DNA of 64,000 bases from Roseovarius sp. 217 (GCF_000152845.1 NZ_CH902584.1:1171655-1235654); one strand, 5' to 3'; shown: positions 28,075-37,275, counted from the first letter of the stretch. Made by a program: numbers and translations. The notes: a model not told the origin generated them from the sequence alone.

Positions 28075-29472
28075 ATGACGATGATCACCAATCACATGCC
28101 GACTGCTGAATTGCAGGCGCTGGATGCCGCGCATCACATGCACCCCTTTACCCATGGCAATCAATTGGGGAGCAAAGGCGCGCGAATCATCACCCGCGCC
28201 AAGGGTGTGACCCTGACGGATAGCGAAGGCAATATGATCCTCGACGGGATGGGCGGTCTCTGGTGTGTCAATATCGGCTATGGCCGCAAGGAGCTGGCGG
28301 ACGTGGCGGCCCGGCAGATGCTGGAACTGCCGTTCTACAACACGTTTTTCCAGACCAGCCATGTGCCCGCTATCGCACTGGCTGCAAAACTGGCCGAACT
28401 GGCGCCGGGTGATCTCAACCATGTGTTCTACGCCGGGTCGGGGTCTGAGGCGAATGACACCAATATCCGCATGGTCCGCACCTATTGGGCACAGTTGGGC
28501 GAGCCGGAGCGCAATATCATTATCAGCCGCAAGAATGCCTATCACGGGTCGAGCGTGGGCAGTGGCAGTTTGGGCGGCATGTCGGGTATCCATGCCCAGG
28601 GCGGGTTGCCCATTCCGAACATTCACCACATTGACCAGCCGCATTGGTATGCCGAAGGCGGCGATAGCGACCCCGAGGCGTTTGGACTGGAGCGCGCGCG
28701 GCAGCTTGAGGCCAAAATCGAGGAACTGGGCGCGCACCGCGTCGCCGCCTTTATCGCAGAGCCGGTGCAGGGCGCGGGCGGCGTGATCATTCCGCCCGAC
28801 AGCTACTGGCCCGAGATTCAGCGGATTTGCGACAAATACGGCATCCTGCTGATTGCCGATGAGGTGATCTGTGGGTTTGGGCGCACCGGCAATTGGTTTG
28901 GCAGTCAGACCTATGACATTCGCCCCGATATCATGACCATCGCCAAGGGGCTGAGTTCTGGGTATGCGCCGATTGGCGGCTCTCTGGTGTCGGACCGGGT
29001 GGCCGAGGTAATCAACAACTGTGAGTTCAACCACGGTTACACCTATTCCGGGCATCCGGTGTCCTGCGCCGTCGCGTTGGAAAACCTGCGGATTCTCGAC
29101 GAGGAAAAGATTGTCGAGCGCGTGGCGCAGGATACCGGACCCTATCTGCAAGAGAAATGGAACACGCTGGCCGAGCATCCGCTGGTCGGCGAAACCCGGA
29201 TCATCGGTATGATGGGATCGCTGGCGCTGACTCCGCACAAGGCGAGCCGCGCCAAGTTTGCATCCGAGCCGGGCACGGCGGGCTATATCTGTCGTGAGCG
29301 GTGTTTCGCGAACAATCTGGTGATGCGCCATGTTGGCGACCGGATGATCATCTCGCCGCCGCTGGTGATCTCGAAATCCGAGATCGACACGCTGATCGAG
29401 CGGGCGTGGATGTCGCTTGATCAGGCGGAGAAGCAGATCCGCGACGACGGCTTGATGAAGGCCGCTGTCTGA
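28075..29472 (+). CDS. Class III aminotransferase (putrescine/polyamine--pyruvate type)
   Basis: 465 residues from the ATG at 28075. A PLP-dependent omega-aminotransferase with the PLP lysine at K291 in DIMTIAKGLSSGYAPIGG, GSGSEANDTNIRM binding phosphate, and LIADEVICGFGRTG carrying the Asp that contacts the pyridine N. HMHPFTHGNQLGSKGARIIT near the N-terminus resembles SpuC-type putrescine--pyruvate and related aspartate-aminotransferase-family enzymes. The adjacent GntR regulator and polyamine uptake operon support amine catabolism. Beta-alanine or taurine as substrate cannot be excluded. Confidence 0.9.
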   Translation: MTMITNHMPTAELQALDAAHHMHPFTHGNQLGSKGARIITRAKGVTLTDSEGNMILDGMGGLWCVNIGYGRKELADVAARQMLELPFYNTFFQTSHVPAIALAAKLAELAPGDLNHVFYAGSGSEANDTNIRMVRTYWAQLGEPERNIIISRKNAYHGSSVGSGSLGGMSGIHAQGGLPIPNIHHIDQPHWYAEGGDSDPEAFGLERARQLEAKIEELGAHRVAAFIAEPVQGAGGVIIPPDSYWPEIQRICDKYGILLIADEVICGFGRTGNWFGSQTYDIRPDIMTIAKGLSSGYAPIGGSLVSDRVAEVINNCEFNHGYTYSGHPVSCAVALENLRILDEEKIVERVAQDTGPYLQEKWNTLAEHPLVGETRIIGMMGSLALTPHKASRAKFASEPGTAGYICRERCFANNLVMRHVGDRMIISPPLVISKSEIDTLIERAWMSLDQAEKQIRDDGLMKAAV

Positions 29473-29479
29473 GGCGGGA

Positions 29480-30544
29480 TTACGGGGCGACCGGGCGCAA
29501 CGCGCGCCCGGCCAGCATGAGATGTGTGGTCATTGCGCCGATCCACATGCAGGTCACCGCCACCCATGCGGTCAGGGCAAAGATCGCACCGCCAGACATG
29601 CCCGCGCCGACGGCACAGCCGCCCGCAAGCATGCTGCCGAAGCCCATCAGCGCCGCGCCGATCAGGTAGCGCTCCATCGGGGTGTCGGGGCCAAAGCGCT
29701 CGATCTTCCATTCACGGGTCAGGATGGCCATGGTGGCGGCACCGGTAAAGACACCCGGCACAAGGCCCACGCCAAAGCCAAGCGGCAGGCTGGTGCTGTT
29801 GACCAATCCCATCAGCGTGTCGGTGGACGGGCCGGTAAAGGTGACGGAAGAGATCTCGACCACCTCGAATGAGGTCTGGGCAATGGCATAGGTCAGCAGC
29901 CAGCCAAGGCCTACCGCACCGCCAACCAGAGCGGCGGCAATGGCGTGGCTGGGGCGCACCCCGCGTCGAAAGGCGAGGAGAACGCCGCCTGTCAGACCCA
30001 GCGCGGCGATCAGCGTCGCCATGCCCGGCCCCATGCCGAGATAGGACAGGATATTGCGTGCCTCGCCCCCCGGCACGAGCCAGAGGCTTGCCAATGCCTC
30101 ACGCGAGGGGGCGAGAACACCGCGCAGCGCCGATTGCGCCACAAGCGTCAGGACAAGCCCCGTCACGATGGCGCGCAGGTTGCCGGTGGCCGAGAGCACG
30201 AGCAGGCGGCTGGCACAGCCGCGCGCAAGGATCATGCCGGCCCCGAACATCAGCCCGCCGATGATGGCCCCCGACATACTGCCCGTGGCCGCCAATGGGC
30301 GCGCCTCGGACACATCGAGCAGGCCTAGGGCAATCGCGCCCTGAACCGAAGCGACACCGGCGGAAAAGGCGATGAGCCAGATCGAGAGGCGCGGGCCAAA
30401 GCCCCGTTCAGCCACTTCGATCGTGGCCGCACGCAGACAAAAGCGGGAATGTTGGGCGGCGGCCCCAAAGAGCACGCCGACAAGGGCACCCGCCATGGCC
30501 AGAACCGCCCCATCGCCAAATCTGTCTATCAAGGATTCAAGCAT
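29480..30544 (-). CDS. YeeE/YedE-family (sulfur transport domain) membrane protein
   Basis: 354 residues, about nine to ten hydrophobic segments in two repeats. AAQHSRFCLRAATIE, MILARGCASRLLVL and SMLAGGCAVGAGMSG hold the conserved cysteines of YeeE/YedE transporters, which in E. coli (TsuA) and other bacteria take up thiosulfate by passing it between cysteines. It lies at the far end of the leftward sox gene run, after soxF and a DUF302 gene, so sulfur-compound transport is likely. A gap with two inverted repeats separates it from DUF302. Confidence 0.87.
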   Translation of the reverse strand: MLESLIDRFGDGAVLAMAGALVGVLFGAAAQHSRFCLRAATIEVAERGFGPRLSIWLIAFSAGVASVQGAIALGLLDVSEARPLAATGSMSGAIIGGLMFGAGMILARGCASRLLVLSATGNLRAIVTGLVLTLVAQSALRGVLAPSREALASLWLVPGGEARNILSYLGMGPGMATLIAALGLTGGVLLAFRRGVRPSHAIAAALVGGAVGLGWLLTYAIAQTSFEVVEISSVTFTGPSTDTLMGLVNSTSLPLGFGVGLVPGVFTGAATMAILTREWKIERFGPDTPMERYLIGAALMGFGSMLAGGCAVGAGMSGGAIFALTAWVAVTCMWIGAMTTHLMLAGRALRPVAP

Positions 30545-30574
30545 ACGCCGCCCCGCGATGAAAGATGCGACTGG

Positions 30575-30635
30575 ATATCAAGGCAAGGGTTTGAGCGCCT
30601 TGATATGGGTCAACCGGGCCGCCGCAGCGGCCCGG
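30575..30635. repeat. Two consecutive inverted repeats between the DUF302 and YeeE/YedE genes
   Basis: First, ATATCAAGGC-N12-GCCTTGATAT at 30575-30606, perfect over 10 bases. Second, CCGGGCCGC-N4-GCGGCCCGG at 30614-30635, perfect over 9 bases. Neither is followed by a T run in the direction of transcription. They could be RNA hairpins that tune expression or protect message ends, or the AT-containing one could be an operator. Confidence 0.7.
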
Positions 30636-30645
30636 CTGCACTGGT

Positions 30646-31077
30646 TTATTGCAAAGCCTCTTGAACGATCTCGTCCAGCATCGCCTGCACTTTCTGCATC
30701 TCGCCCTCGGGGTAATTGCGATAGCCGATCAAGACCTCACCGCCTTGATCGGCAACGAAGATACCATAGGGGCAGTGGGCGATGTTCATGGGATCTGCCT
30801 CCATCACCTCGCGCGAGAGGGTGGCGGAGCAGAACAGAAAGATATCCGCCGCGTCGAAGATTTTGACATCGCTGCCAACATCCGCGCCGGTGCGGTTCAA
30901 CATCTCGCCGACATGGCTTTGCAGGTCGATCACCAGACCGCGACCGACAATCGCGCTCTCGACGGCAAAGGTGGCGTCGTCAAAGCTGCCGTCATAGGGG
31001 TAGGTGGTGGCCTGCTCTGCCGCCGCAACAGGCAGGGCCATCAGGGCCAGAGCACCGGCCAGAACTGTGCGTTTCAC
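30646..31077 (-). CDS. Periplasmic DUF302-domain protein
   Basis: 143 residues from a GTG at 31077 placed behind AGAGGAG. A signal peptide (VLAGALALMALPVAAAE) precedes a DUF302 domain (VESAIVGRGLVIDLQSHVGE, CPYGIFVADQGGEVLIGYRN). It has two cysteines (FLFCSATL and AHCPYG). DUF302 proteins often occur in sulfur-oxidiser gene clusters but have no proven biochemical role. Placement 37 bases after soxF on the same strand indicates co-transcription with the sox genes. Confidence 0.85.
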   Translation of the reverse strand: MKRTVLAGALALMALPVAAAEQATTYPYDGSFDDATFAVESAIVGRGLVIDLQSHVGEMLNRTGADVGSDVKIFDAADIFLFCSATLSREVMEADPMNIAHCPYGIFVADQGGEVLIGYRNYPEGEMQKVQAMLDEIVQEALQ

Positions 31078-31114
31078 TGGAAATCTCCTCTTTCAGACTG
31101 GGTGGTGCGCGTTT

Positions 31115-32383
31115 TCAATTGAACATGTCCGCGGTGATTCCGGCGTACCAGCCGACGGATTCCTCATAGGTCGCCTTGCGGGTTGCGGCGTCTTCGCCGG
31201 TCTGCGAGACAAAGCCGTCAACCTTGGCGATCTTTTCCGCCGTGGCCTCGTAGGTGGCCCCCACCTTGACGCCATCGTCGGGGGCGATGAGCGACCAGCA
31301 GGTGTTGGTGAACTTGGCCGGAAAGACCTTGGAGTCGGTCAGCGCACCGCGCACCGCCATGGCGCAGACCTTGGCCTGAGAATTGGCGGCAAAGCCGGAT
31401 TTGGGCATATCGCCCTGTTGCGCCGCATCGCCCAGAACATGCACATCCGGGTCAGCCTTGGACGACATATCGGCGGCATTGACCGGCGCCCAATTGCCAT
31501 CGGTGACGCCCGCCATATCGGCGATGCGCCCGGCCTTTTGCGCGGGGATGACGTTACAGACATCAACATTCTCGACCGATCCGTCGATGTCCACGGTCAT
31601 CGCCTCGGGATCGACGGTCACGTTTGTTGCCCCGAAATCCGGGCCGACCCGTTCTATCATGCCGCTGTAATGGCGTTCCCAACCTTCCTCGAACAGACCC
31701 TGTTTCGAGAATTTCTCCTTGGGGTCGACCAGCAGAATCTTGGCGGTCGGGTTGGTCTGCTTGAGCACATGCGCGACCATGGAAATCCGCTCATAGGGCC
31801 CCGGCGGGCAGCGGAATGGGTCGGGCGGGGCCACCATGGCAAAGCGTCCGCCCTGCGGCATCGCCATGATCTGCGCCTTGAGAAGTTCGCTCTGCGATCC
31901 GGCCTTGTAGGCGTGGGGCATCTTGTTCTGCGCGGCGACAGACCAGCCGGGCACAGCCCCCTCGACGAAATCAATGCCGGGGCTGAGGATCAGCTTGTCA
32001 TAGGGCAGCACGGAACCACCTGCGAGGCTGACGGTCTTGGCGTCGCGGTCCACATCGACGGCCCAGTCATGCACGACGTTGATCCCGTATTTGGCCGCAA
32101 GTGTGCCATAGGTATGGGAAATATCGCCTAACTCGGTGAAACCGGCGATATAGAGGTTGGAAAAGTAGCAGGTGAAATAGGTGCGCGAGGGCTCGACCAG
32201 AGTCACGTCAATCGCGCCCTTGCTGTCCTTGGCGATATAGCGCGCGGCGGTAGCCCCGCCCGATCCGCCACCAATCACCACGACGCGGGGTTTGCCGTGG
32301 TTATCGGCCAGCACGCGCGGTGCCGAAAGGGTCGCAGCCGTAGCCGCGCCCACGGCAATAAACTTTCGTCGGTTGAATGTCAT
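31115..32383 (-). CDS. soxF: SoxF, flavocytochrome c sulfide dehydrogenase flavoprotein
   Basis: 422 residues from the ATG at 32383 behind GGGAGGACG. A twin-arginine-like leader (NRRKFIAVGAATAATLS) is followed by the FAD-binding KPRVVVIGGGSGGATAARYI, a pyridine-nucleotide-disulfide-oxidoreductase-like fold and the C-terminal FCSD flavin-binding domain. C192 (PFRCPPGPYE) and C362 (TNTCWSLIAP) match the redox cysteine pair of FccB/SoxF that oxidises sulfide. It acts in the periplasm with the dihaem SoxE. Last of the conserved sox genes before DUF302. Confidence 0.95.
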   Translation of the reverse strand: MTFNRRKFIAVGAATAATLSAPRVLADNHGKPRVVVIGGGSGGATAARYIAKDSKGAIDVTLVEPSRTYFTCYFSNLYIAGFTELGDISHTYGTLAAKYGINVVHDWAVDVDRDAKTVSLAGGSVLPYDKLILSPGIDFVEGAVPGWSVAAQNKMPHAYKAGSQSELLKAQIMAMPQGGRFAMVAPPDPFRCPPGPYERISMVAHVLKQTNPTAKILLVDPKEKFSKQGLFEEGWERHYSGMIERVGPDFGATNVTVDPEAMTVDIDGSVENVDVCNVIPAQKAGRIADMAGVTDGNWAPVNAADMSSKADPDVHVLGDAAQQGDMPKSGFAANSQAKVCAMAVRGALTDSKVFPAKFTNTCWSLIAPDDGVKVGATYEATAEKIAKVDGFVSQTGEDAATRKATYEESVGWYAGITADMFN

Positions 32384-32411
32384 TTTCCGTCCTCCCTGGA
32401 TGGACCCCGGT

Positions 32412-33116
32412 TCAGTCGAGGTCCTTGAAATAGGCCGCCAATGCCGCAATCTCCTCGTTCGACAGGCGTCCGGCCATCATCTGCATCACCGGATGGGGAC
32501 GCAGTTTGTCTTTGTAAGCGTGCATGGCGACCACGAAATCCTCTTGGGGCCAGCGGGTGATCGAGGGGATACCTTCGGTCGAACCGTCTACCTGATGACA
32601 GCTTACGCATTCACTCGAGAGGTATTCGCCATATTCGGGATCACCCTGGATCGCCAGAATTGCGGGATCGACGGTGTGATCGGTGCCGCGCGCGGTTGGC
32701 GCGGCCTCGGGGATATTCGCGGGGTTGGCGGAAAAGCGGCGCAGATAGGCCAAGAGGTCCGCACGGTCCTGCGCGTCCTTGATGCCCCGAAAACTCATGC
32801 GGGTTTTGGACACGAGGGCGCGGGGATTTTCGATATAGGCGTCGAGCGTATCAAAGCCCCAGATCAGGCCATCGACCCCGGCGCGCTGCATCGAGTCGGA
32901 ATAGGCAAAGCCCGTATGCGATGCGGCTCGCCGCCCGAAGAGGCCATTGAGATGGGGGCCAATACGGTCCTCGGCCCCCTGTCCAATCTCGTGACAGCCC
33001 TTGCACTGCCCATAGAGCGCCTCGCCTGCCGCTGTGTCGCCTGCCAGTTCGGCGCGCACGGCACCTGCCGCCAGTATCGCGGTCAGGGCAATCGGCAAGA
33101 GGAGGCGCGCTGTCAT
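32412..33116 (-). CDS. soxE: SoxE, dihaem c-type cytochrome
   Basis: 234 residues. A signal peptide (LLLPIALTAILAAGAVRAE) is followed by two class I cytochrome c domains with haem motifs CKGCH at 38-42 and CVSCH at 170-174. The first domain resembles SoxD's C-terminal domain (IGPHLNGLFGRRAASHTGFA and the Met-ligand region RMSFRGIKD). SoxE is the electron-accepting partner of SoxF. It starts 9 bases after soxD. Confidence 0.92.
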   Translation of the reverse strand: MTARLLLPIALTAILAAGAVRAELAGDTAAGEALYGQCKGCHEIGQGAEDRIGPHLNGLFGRRAASHTGFAYSDSMQRAGVDGLIWGFDTLDAYIENPRALVSKTRMSFRGIKDAQDRADLLAYLRRFSANPANIPEAAPTARGTDHTVDPAILAIQGDPEYGEYLSSECVSCHQVDGSTEGIPSITRWPQEDFVVAMHAYKDKLRPHPVMQMMAGRLSNEEIAALAAYFKDLD

Positions 33117-33125
33117 GGCCGCATC

Positions 33126-34193
33126 TTACTGGCTGAAGTTTGAAAGATAAGCTGAAATTGCCGTGAGATCCTCATCCTTTTTGAGGCCTGCAAAACTCAT
33201 CTTAGTGCCCTTCATAAAGCCGCGCGGATTGGCGAGGAACTCTTTCAGAGTTTCGTCGGTCCAGACCAGACCATCGCCGGCCATCGCTTGCAGAGCGTCG
33301 GAATATTTGAAGCCCTCAGCCGATCCCGCCGCGCGCCCCATCACCCCATTGAGTACCGGGCCAACGCGGTTTGTGGCCCCTTCGCCGACCTGATGGCAGG
33401 CGCTGCATTTCTTGAACACCTTTTCACCAGCGGCGATCAGGGCCGGATCAATCGCCGCCACCTCTGCGGCGGGGGCCGCTTGCGGTTCTGCGGCCGGTTC
33501 AGGCGCGGCCACGGCCACGTCGACAGGCTCTGCCGCGCTCGCCTCTTCTGTGGCGGTCTGTTCGTCTGGCGTCACATCGAGAACGGTGGCGTGCATCGTG
33601 ATCTCGACGCTGTCCTTGCAATTTTCCATGCAGGGCTCGCCATGCCAGATCGCATATTCGGTCACGGCGCGGTCATCGACGATGAAGCCACCCGCATTGG
33701 GCAATACCACGTCCATGAAGTTCTCATTGCTCAGCTCGAAATCGTCCTCCACGAGATTGTTGGAATAGAGGATATAGGCGACGATGGCATAGACATCGTC
33801 GGGCGTCAGGCTTTGGGCGTTGCCAAAGGGCATCGAGCGGTTGACGTAGTCGAACACGGTCGAGAGATGGGGCCAGTAGGACCCCACCGTCTTGAGCGGG
33901 TCGTCCCGGTCGAGCGTGTCGGCCCCACCGGCCAGTTTGGGCCAGTTGCCGATACCTTCGGCGAAATCGCCATGGCAGACCGCGCAATGCTCGCCAAAGA
34001 CCTCATCCCCGGTCCAGACATCGCCCGATCCTTCGGGGAGGCCGCGCCCATCGGGCATCACCTTGACATCCCACGCGGCGATTTCCTCGGGCAGGGCGGG
34101 GCGGCCAAGGCCGTAGTCGCCAGCCCAAAGCGCGGTTGCCGTGGCGCTGAGAGCAAAGCCTGTGATCAGCGTAAACTTAAGAAACTTCGACAT
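33126..34193 (-). CDS. soxD: SoxD, dihaem cytochrome c subunit of sulfane dehydrogenase
   Basis: 355 residues. The signal peptide (LKFTLITGFALSATATALWA) is followed by a first haem domain with CAVCH at 70-74, an Ala/Pro/Glu-rich linker (about 215-248) and a second haem domain with CSACH at 263-267 and GTKMSFAGLKKDEDL near the end. SoxCD oxidises the sulfane sulfur bound to SoxY with release of electrons to cytochromes. The start, behind GGGAGGCAG, overlaps the soxC 3' end by 17 bases, so the two are translationally coupled. Confidence 0.96.
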   Translation of the reverse strand: MSKFLKFTLITGFALSATATALWAGDYGLGRPALPEEIAAWDVKVMPDGRGLPEGSGDVWTGDEVFGEHCAVCHGDFAEGIGNWPKLAGGADTLDRDDPLKTVGSYWPHLSTVFDYVNRSMPFGNAQSLTPDDVYAIVAYILYSNNLVEDDFELSNENFMDVVLPNAGGFIVDDRAVTEYAIWHGEPCMENCKDSVEITMHATVLDVTPDEQTATEEASAAEPVDVAVAAPEPAAEPQAAPAAEVAAIDPALIAAGEKVFKKCSACHQVGEGATNRVGPVLNGVMGRAAGSAEGFKYSDALQAMAGDGLVWTDETLKEFLANPRGFMKGTKMSFAGLKKDEDLTAISAYLSNFSQ

Positions 34194-35460
34194 TTTCTGC
34201 CTCCCCGTTGGGCCGCACCCACCATGTCTGAATACAGTTGTTGTGATAGACCGAGTTCAGGCCGCGCACCTCGCGCAGTTGCGCCTTGGTGGGCTGAATA
34301 TAGCCGGTTTCATCCATGGCGCGGCTCTGAAGCAGCATCTCTTCGCCGTCCCATGTGGTGTCGAGGTAGAAACGGGTCAGCGCCTTGGCCTCGCCCGGTT
34401 TGGCAAGACGGGCGGTTTCCCATGTCTTGCCACCGTCCTTGGACACATCCACGCGGGTGATTGCGCCATGTCCGGACCATGCGAGGCCGCTGATCACAAG
34501 CGGGCCCTTGCCATGCTTGATGGGCGATTGCGGGCTGGGCGAGGTGACGACCGATTTGGCATCCATCACCCAGGTCCATTTGCGGCTGGTGCCGTCGGCC
34601 AGCGTGTCGGTGTATTTGCTGGTCTCTTCGCGGCTCTCGACGGCGGCGTCGGTCACTTCGATGCGGCGCAGCCACTTGACCCACATGTTGCCTTCCCAGC
34701 CGGGCACAACAAGGCGCACGGGGTAGCCGTGTTCCTTGCGCAGCGCCTCTCCATTGGCCTTGAACGCAATGAGGCAGTCGCCAAGCGCCTTGGCCATCGG
34801 GATCGAGCGGCCATTGGACGACGCATCGGCCCCTTCGACATAGACCCATTTATCCTTGAGCTCGCCTGCTGCGTCCAATCCCGCCTCTTCCAGCAGGGTA
34901 CGCAGGGACACGCCGGTGTATTCCATGTTGTGAATCATGCCATGGGTGAACTGCGCGCCGTTCAACTGCGCGCCCGCCCATTCCATGCCGGTGTTGGCGG
35001 CACATTCGCAGAAGTAAATGTGGTTCTCGCGCGGAAAACGCTCGAGATCTTCGTAGGTAAAGACCAGCGGCGTATCGACGAGGCCGTTGATCATCAGGCG
35101 ATAGTCCTCTTTCTTGAGGTCGATCGCGCCGGAATGGTGCCGCTCGAACGCGCAGCCTTGCGGCGTGATGGTGCCGTCGAGCGCGTGAATGGGGGTAAAG
35201 TTGATCGAGCTGATCGGATCGGCGGTGAGCCACGGCACATTGCGCCGCACCACGTCCGCCTCATAGTCGATGGGTAGGCCATAGGGGGTGGCATCAACCC
35301 CATCGCCAAGGCTGATGGCCCAGTCCTGCACTTCGGTGATCAGCGGATCGGGGGTGGCGGCCTGTGCCGCGCCCGCCGCGACGGCCCCTGCCGCCGCTGC
35401 CACGCCACCGCGCAAAAAGGCGCGCCGGGAGGTGGGTTTGCCTTTGAATGTCGCTGACAT
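34177..35460 (-). CDS. soxC: SoxC, molybdenum sulfane dehydrogenase subunit
   Basis: 427 residues behind AAAGGAGG. A Tat signal (SRRAFLRGGVAAAAGAVAAG) exports the folded molybdoprotein. The sulfite-oxidase-fold domain includes the region HIYFCECAANTGMEWAGAQL (C151/C153) that holds the molybdenum-ligating cysteine, and the C-terminal dimerisation domain (WAGYLWSG-equivalent region ISGLAWSGHGAITRVDVS). It is the catalytic half of SoxCD, acting on SoxY-bound sulfur in the periplasm. Confidence 0.96.
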   Translation of the reverse strand: MSATFKGKPTSRRAFLRGGVAAAAGAVAAGAAQAATPDPLITEVQDWAISLGDGVDATPYGLPIDYEADVVRRNVPWLTADPISSINFTPIHALDGTITPQGCAFERHHSGAIDLKKEDYRLMINGLVDTPLVFTYEDLERFPRENHIYFCECAANTGMEWAGAQLNGAQFTHGMIHNMEYTGVSLRTLLEEAGLDAAGELKDKWVYVEGADASSNGRSIPMAKALGDCLIAFKANGEALRKEHGYPVRLVVPGWEGNMWVKWLRRIEVTDAAVESREETSKYTDTLADGTSRKWTWVMDAKSVVTSPSPQSPIKHGKGPLVISGLAWSGHGAITRVDVSKDGGKTWETARLAKPGEAKALTRFYLDTTWDGEEMLLQSRAMDETGYIQPTKAQLREVRGLNSVYHNNCIQTWWVRPNGEAENVEVS

Positions 35461-35486
35461 CTCAAATGCCTCCTTTCAGCAAGTCG

Positions 35487-37184
35487 TTACGCGCCAATCA
35501 CTTGGACGCTGTTATTGGGGGTGACACTGACCGTGCCGAGTTTGCGGATGTGGTTTTCGACCACGTCCCAGATTTCCGGGCCTTCGGTGTTTTCATTGAC
35601 CGAAGCCCAACCGGCGACAACGTAGGATTTCGCGGGATCAATCGCCTCGCCGGTCTTGAGCAGGGTCATGTCGCTGATCCGGCTGCCCTGCGGCTGGTTG
35701 ATGTCGATCCGATAGCCCATGCCGCCGATCCGCACCATGTCGCCGCCCTGTTGGTAATAGGGGTCGGGGTTGAAGATGTTGTCGGCCACGTCTTCGAGAA
35801 TGACCTTGATGAACTCGCCGGTCATCTCGGAGCGATAGGCCTTGCCATAGGTCATGGAGGTGACGTTGAAGAGATCCTCGCGGGTTATGTCCTGACCGGG
35901 GATCAGGCTTGGCCCCCAGCGGACGCCGGGGGACATGGCGATATCGGCCTCGCGCTCCGAGATCAGCGCATCACAGATCAGATCGTCCCACGTGCCGTTG
36001 AAGTTGCCACGCCGGTAGAGCAGGCTGTCGGTCTTGCCGATCACCTCTTCGAGGTCCGCCTTGAACGGTGCGCGCTCGGCGTCGATCAGGGCGGCCACCT
36101 CTTTATCGGGCTCGATCACATCCGAGAAAATCGGGATCAGCTTGTGCCGAAAGCCCATCATCCGGCCGTCGCGCACATCAAGATCAACGCGGCTGACGAA
36201 TTTGCCGTTGGAGCCGGAGGCGACGATGATCGTCTCGCCGACGAGCGCGGGCTCGGGCAGGGCGTCATGGGTGTGCCCCGAGAGAATCACGTCAATACCA
36301 GTGACGCGGCTGGCCATCTTTTTGTCTACGTCAAAGCCGTTGTGGCTCAGCACGACGACAAGCTCAGCGCCCTGCCCCCGCACCTCATCGACCATGGCCT
36401 GCATGTTCTCGTCACGGATGCCAAAGGAGTATTCCGGGAACATCCAACCGGGGTTGGCAATGGGCATATACGGGAAGGCCTGACCGATGACGGCGATCTT
36501 GACGCCGCCGCGTTCAAAGAACTTGTAGGGCGGGAAAATCTCGACCGGCTCGTCCCATTCGGCATCAAAGATGTTTTGGCCCAAGGCGGCAAAGGGCAAG
36601 CCTTCGACAATCTCCTGCACGCGGGCGGAACCGAGGGTGAATTCCCAGTGAAAGGTCATCGCGTCAGGTTTCAGCGCGTTCATCACGTTGACCATGTCCT
36701 GACCGGCGGTTTTGTAGCAGGTATAAGAGCCATGCCATGTGTCGCCGCCATCCAGCAGGATTGCATCGGGACGGTCGGCGCGGATGGCGTTGATCACGGT
36801 CGCGACGCGATCAAGCCCGCCAACCTTGCCGTAAGACTGCGCGAGGGCACTGAAATCGCCAGCGGACAGGGCGTAGTGCGAGGGGCTGCCATCGTCGATG
36901 CCATAGAGCTTGCGGAAATCGGCACCGGTGACATGGGGCACAGCACCCTTGTTGCCGCCCACGCCGATGTTGATCGACGGTTCGCGGAAATAGATCGGCT
37001 TCAGTTGGCCATGAATGTCGGTGATATGGATCAGGCTGACATTGCCAAAGGTGTCGAACTGCAAGAGTTGATCCTGAGTCAGCGCCTGCTGCGCCGCCAG
37101 CTTGGCCCAATTGCCAAGGGAAGACGCCCCAAGGATGGCTGAGGCCGCCATGCTTGTCTGAAGAAAATCACGCCGCGAGATCAT
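35487..37184 (-). CDS. soxB: SoxB, SoxYZ thiosulfohydrolase
   Basis: 565 residues from the ATG at 37184. A Tat motif (ISRRDFLQTSMAASAILG) precedes a dimanganese metallophosphatase/5'-nucleotidase fold with metal-ligand blocks LIHITDIHGQLKPIYF, LLDGGDTWHGSY, VVLSHNGFDV and ILSGHTHDALPEP. SoxB hydrolyses the terminal sulfone of SoxY-thiocysteine-S-sulfate, releasing sulfate. The gene is separated from soxA by a 99-base gap with a terminator-like hairpin. Confidence 0.97.
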   Translation of the reverse strand: MISRRDFLQTSMAASAILGASSLGNWAKLAAQQALTQDQLLQFDTFGNVSLIHITDIHGQLKPIYFREPSINIGVGGNKGAVPHVTGADFRKLYGIDDGSPSHYALSAGDFSALAQSYGKVGGLDRVATVINAIRADRPDAILLDGGDTWHGSYTCYKTAGQDMVNVMNALKPDAMTFHWEFTLGSARVQEIVEGLPFAALGQNIFDAEWDEPVEIFPPYKFFERGGVKIAVIGQAFPYMPIANPGWMFPEYSFGIRDENMQAMVDEVRGQGAELVVVLSHNGFDVDKKMASRVTGIDVILSGHTHDALPEPALVGETIIVASGSNGKFVSRVDLDVRDGRMMGFRHKLIPIFSDVIEPDKEVAALIDAERAPFKADLEEVIGKTDSLLYRRGNFNGTWDDLICDALISEREADIAMSPGVRWGPSLIPGQDITREDLFNVTSMTYGKAYRSEMTGEFIKVILEDVADNIFNPDPYYQQGGDMVRIGGMGYRIDINQPQGSRISDMTLLKTGEAIDPAKSYVVAGWASVNENTEGPEIWDVVENHIRKLGTVSVTPNNSVQVIGA

Positions 37185-37245
37185 GGTGGACCTTTCCAAC
37201 TCCCGCACGCATCACATGCGGATTTTTGAATGTTTTAGAATGTGG

Positions 37246-37275
37246 AAAACCCCGCCGACACGCTGTCAGGCGGGG
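37246..37275 (-). terminator. Terminator/attenuator-like hairpin between soxA and soxB
   Basis: On the minus strand, CCCCGCC and GGCGGGG (37250-37256 and 37269-37275) enclose a second small stem (GACA/TGTC) and are followed by TTTT. It lies 9 bases beyond the soxA stop. Because soxB follows, it would act as a partial terminator or a 3'-end stabiliser for soxXYZA message. Confidence 0.75.

Noticed and set aside
35448..37142. 564-codon plus-strand frame opposite soxB
   Set aside because: Long only because of codon bias in soxB. It has no domain features, and soxB is unmistakable.
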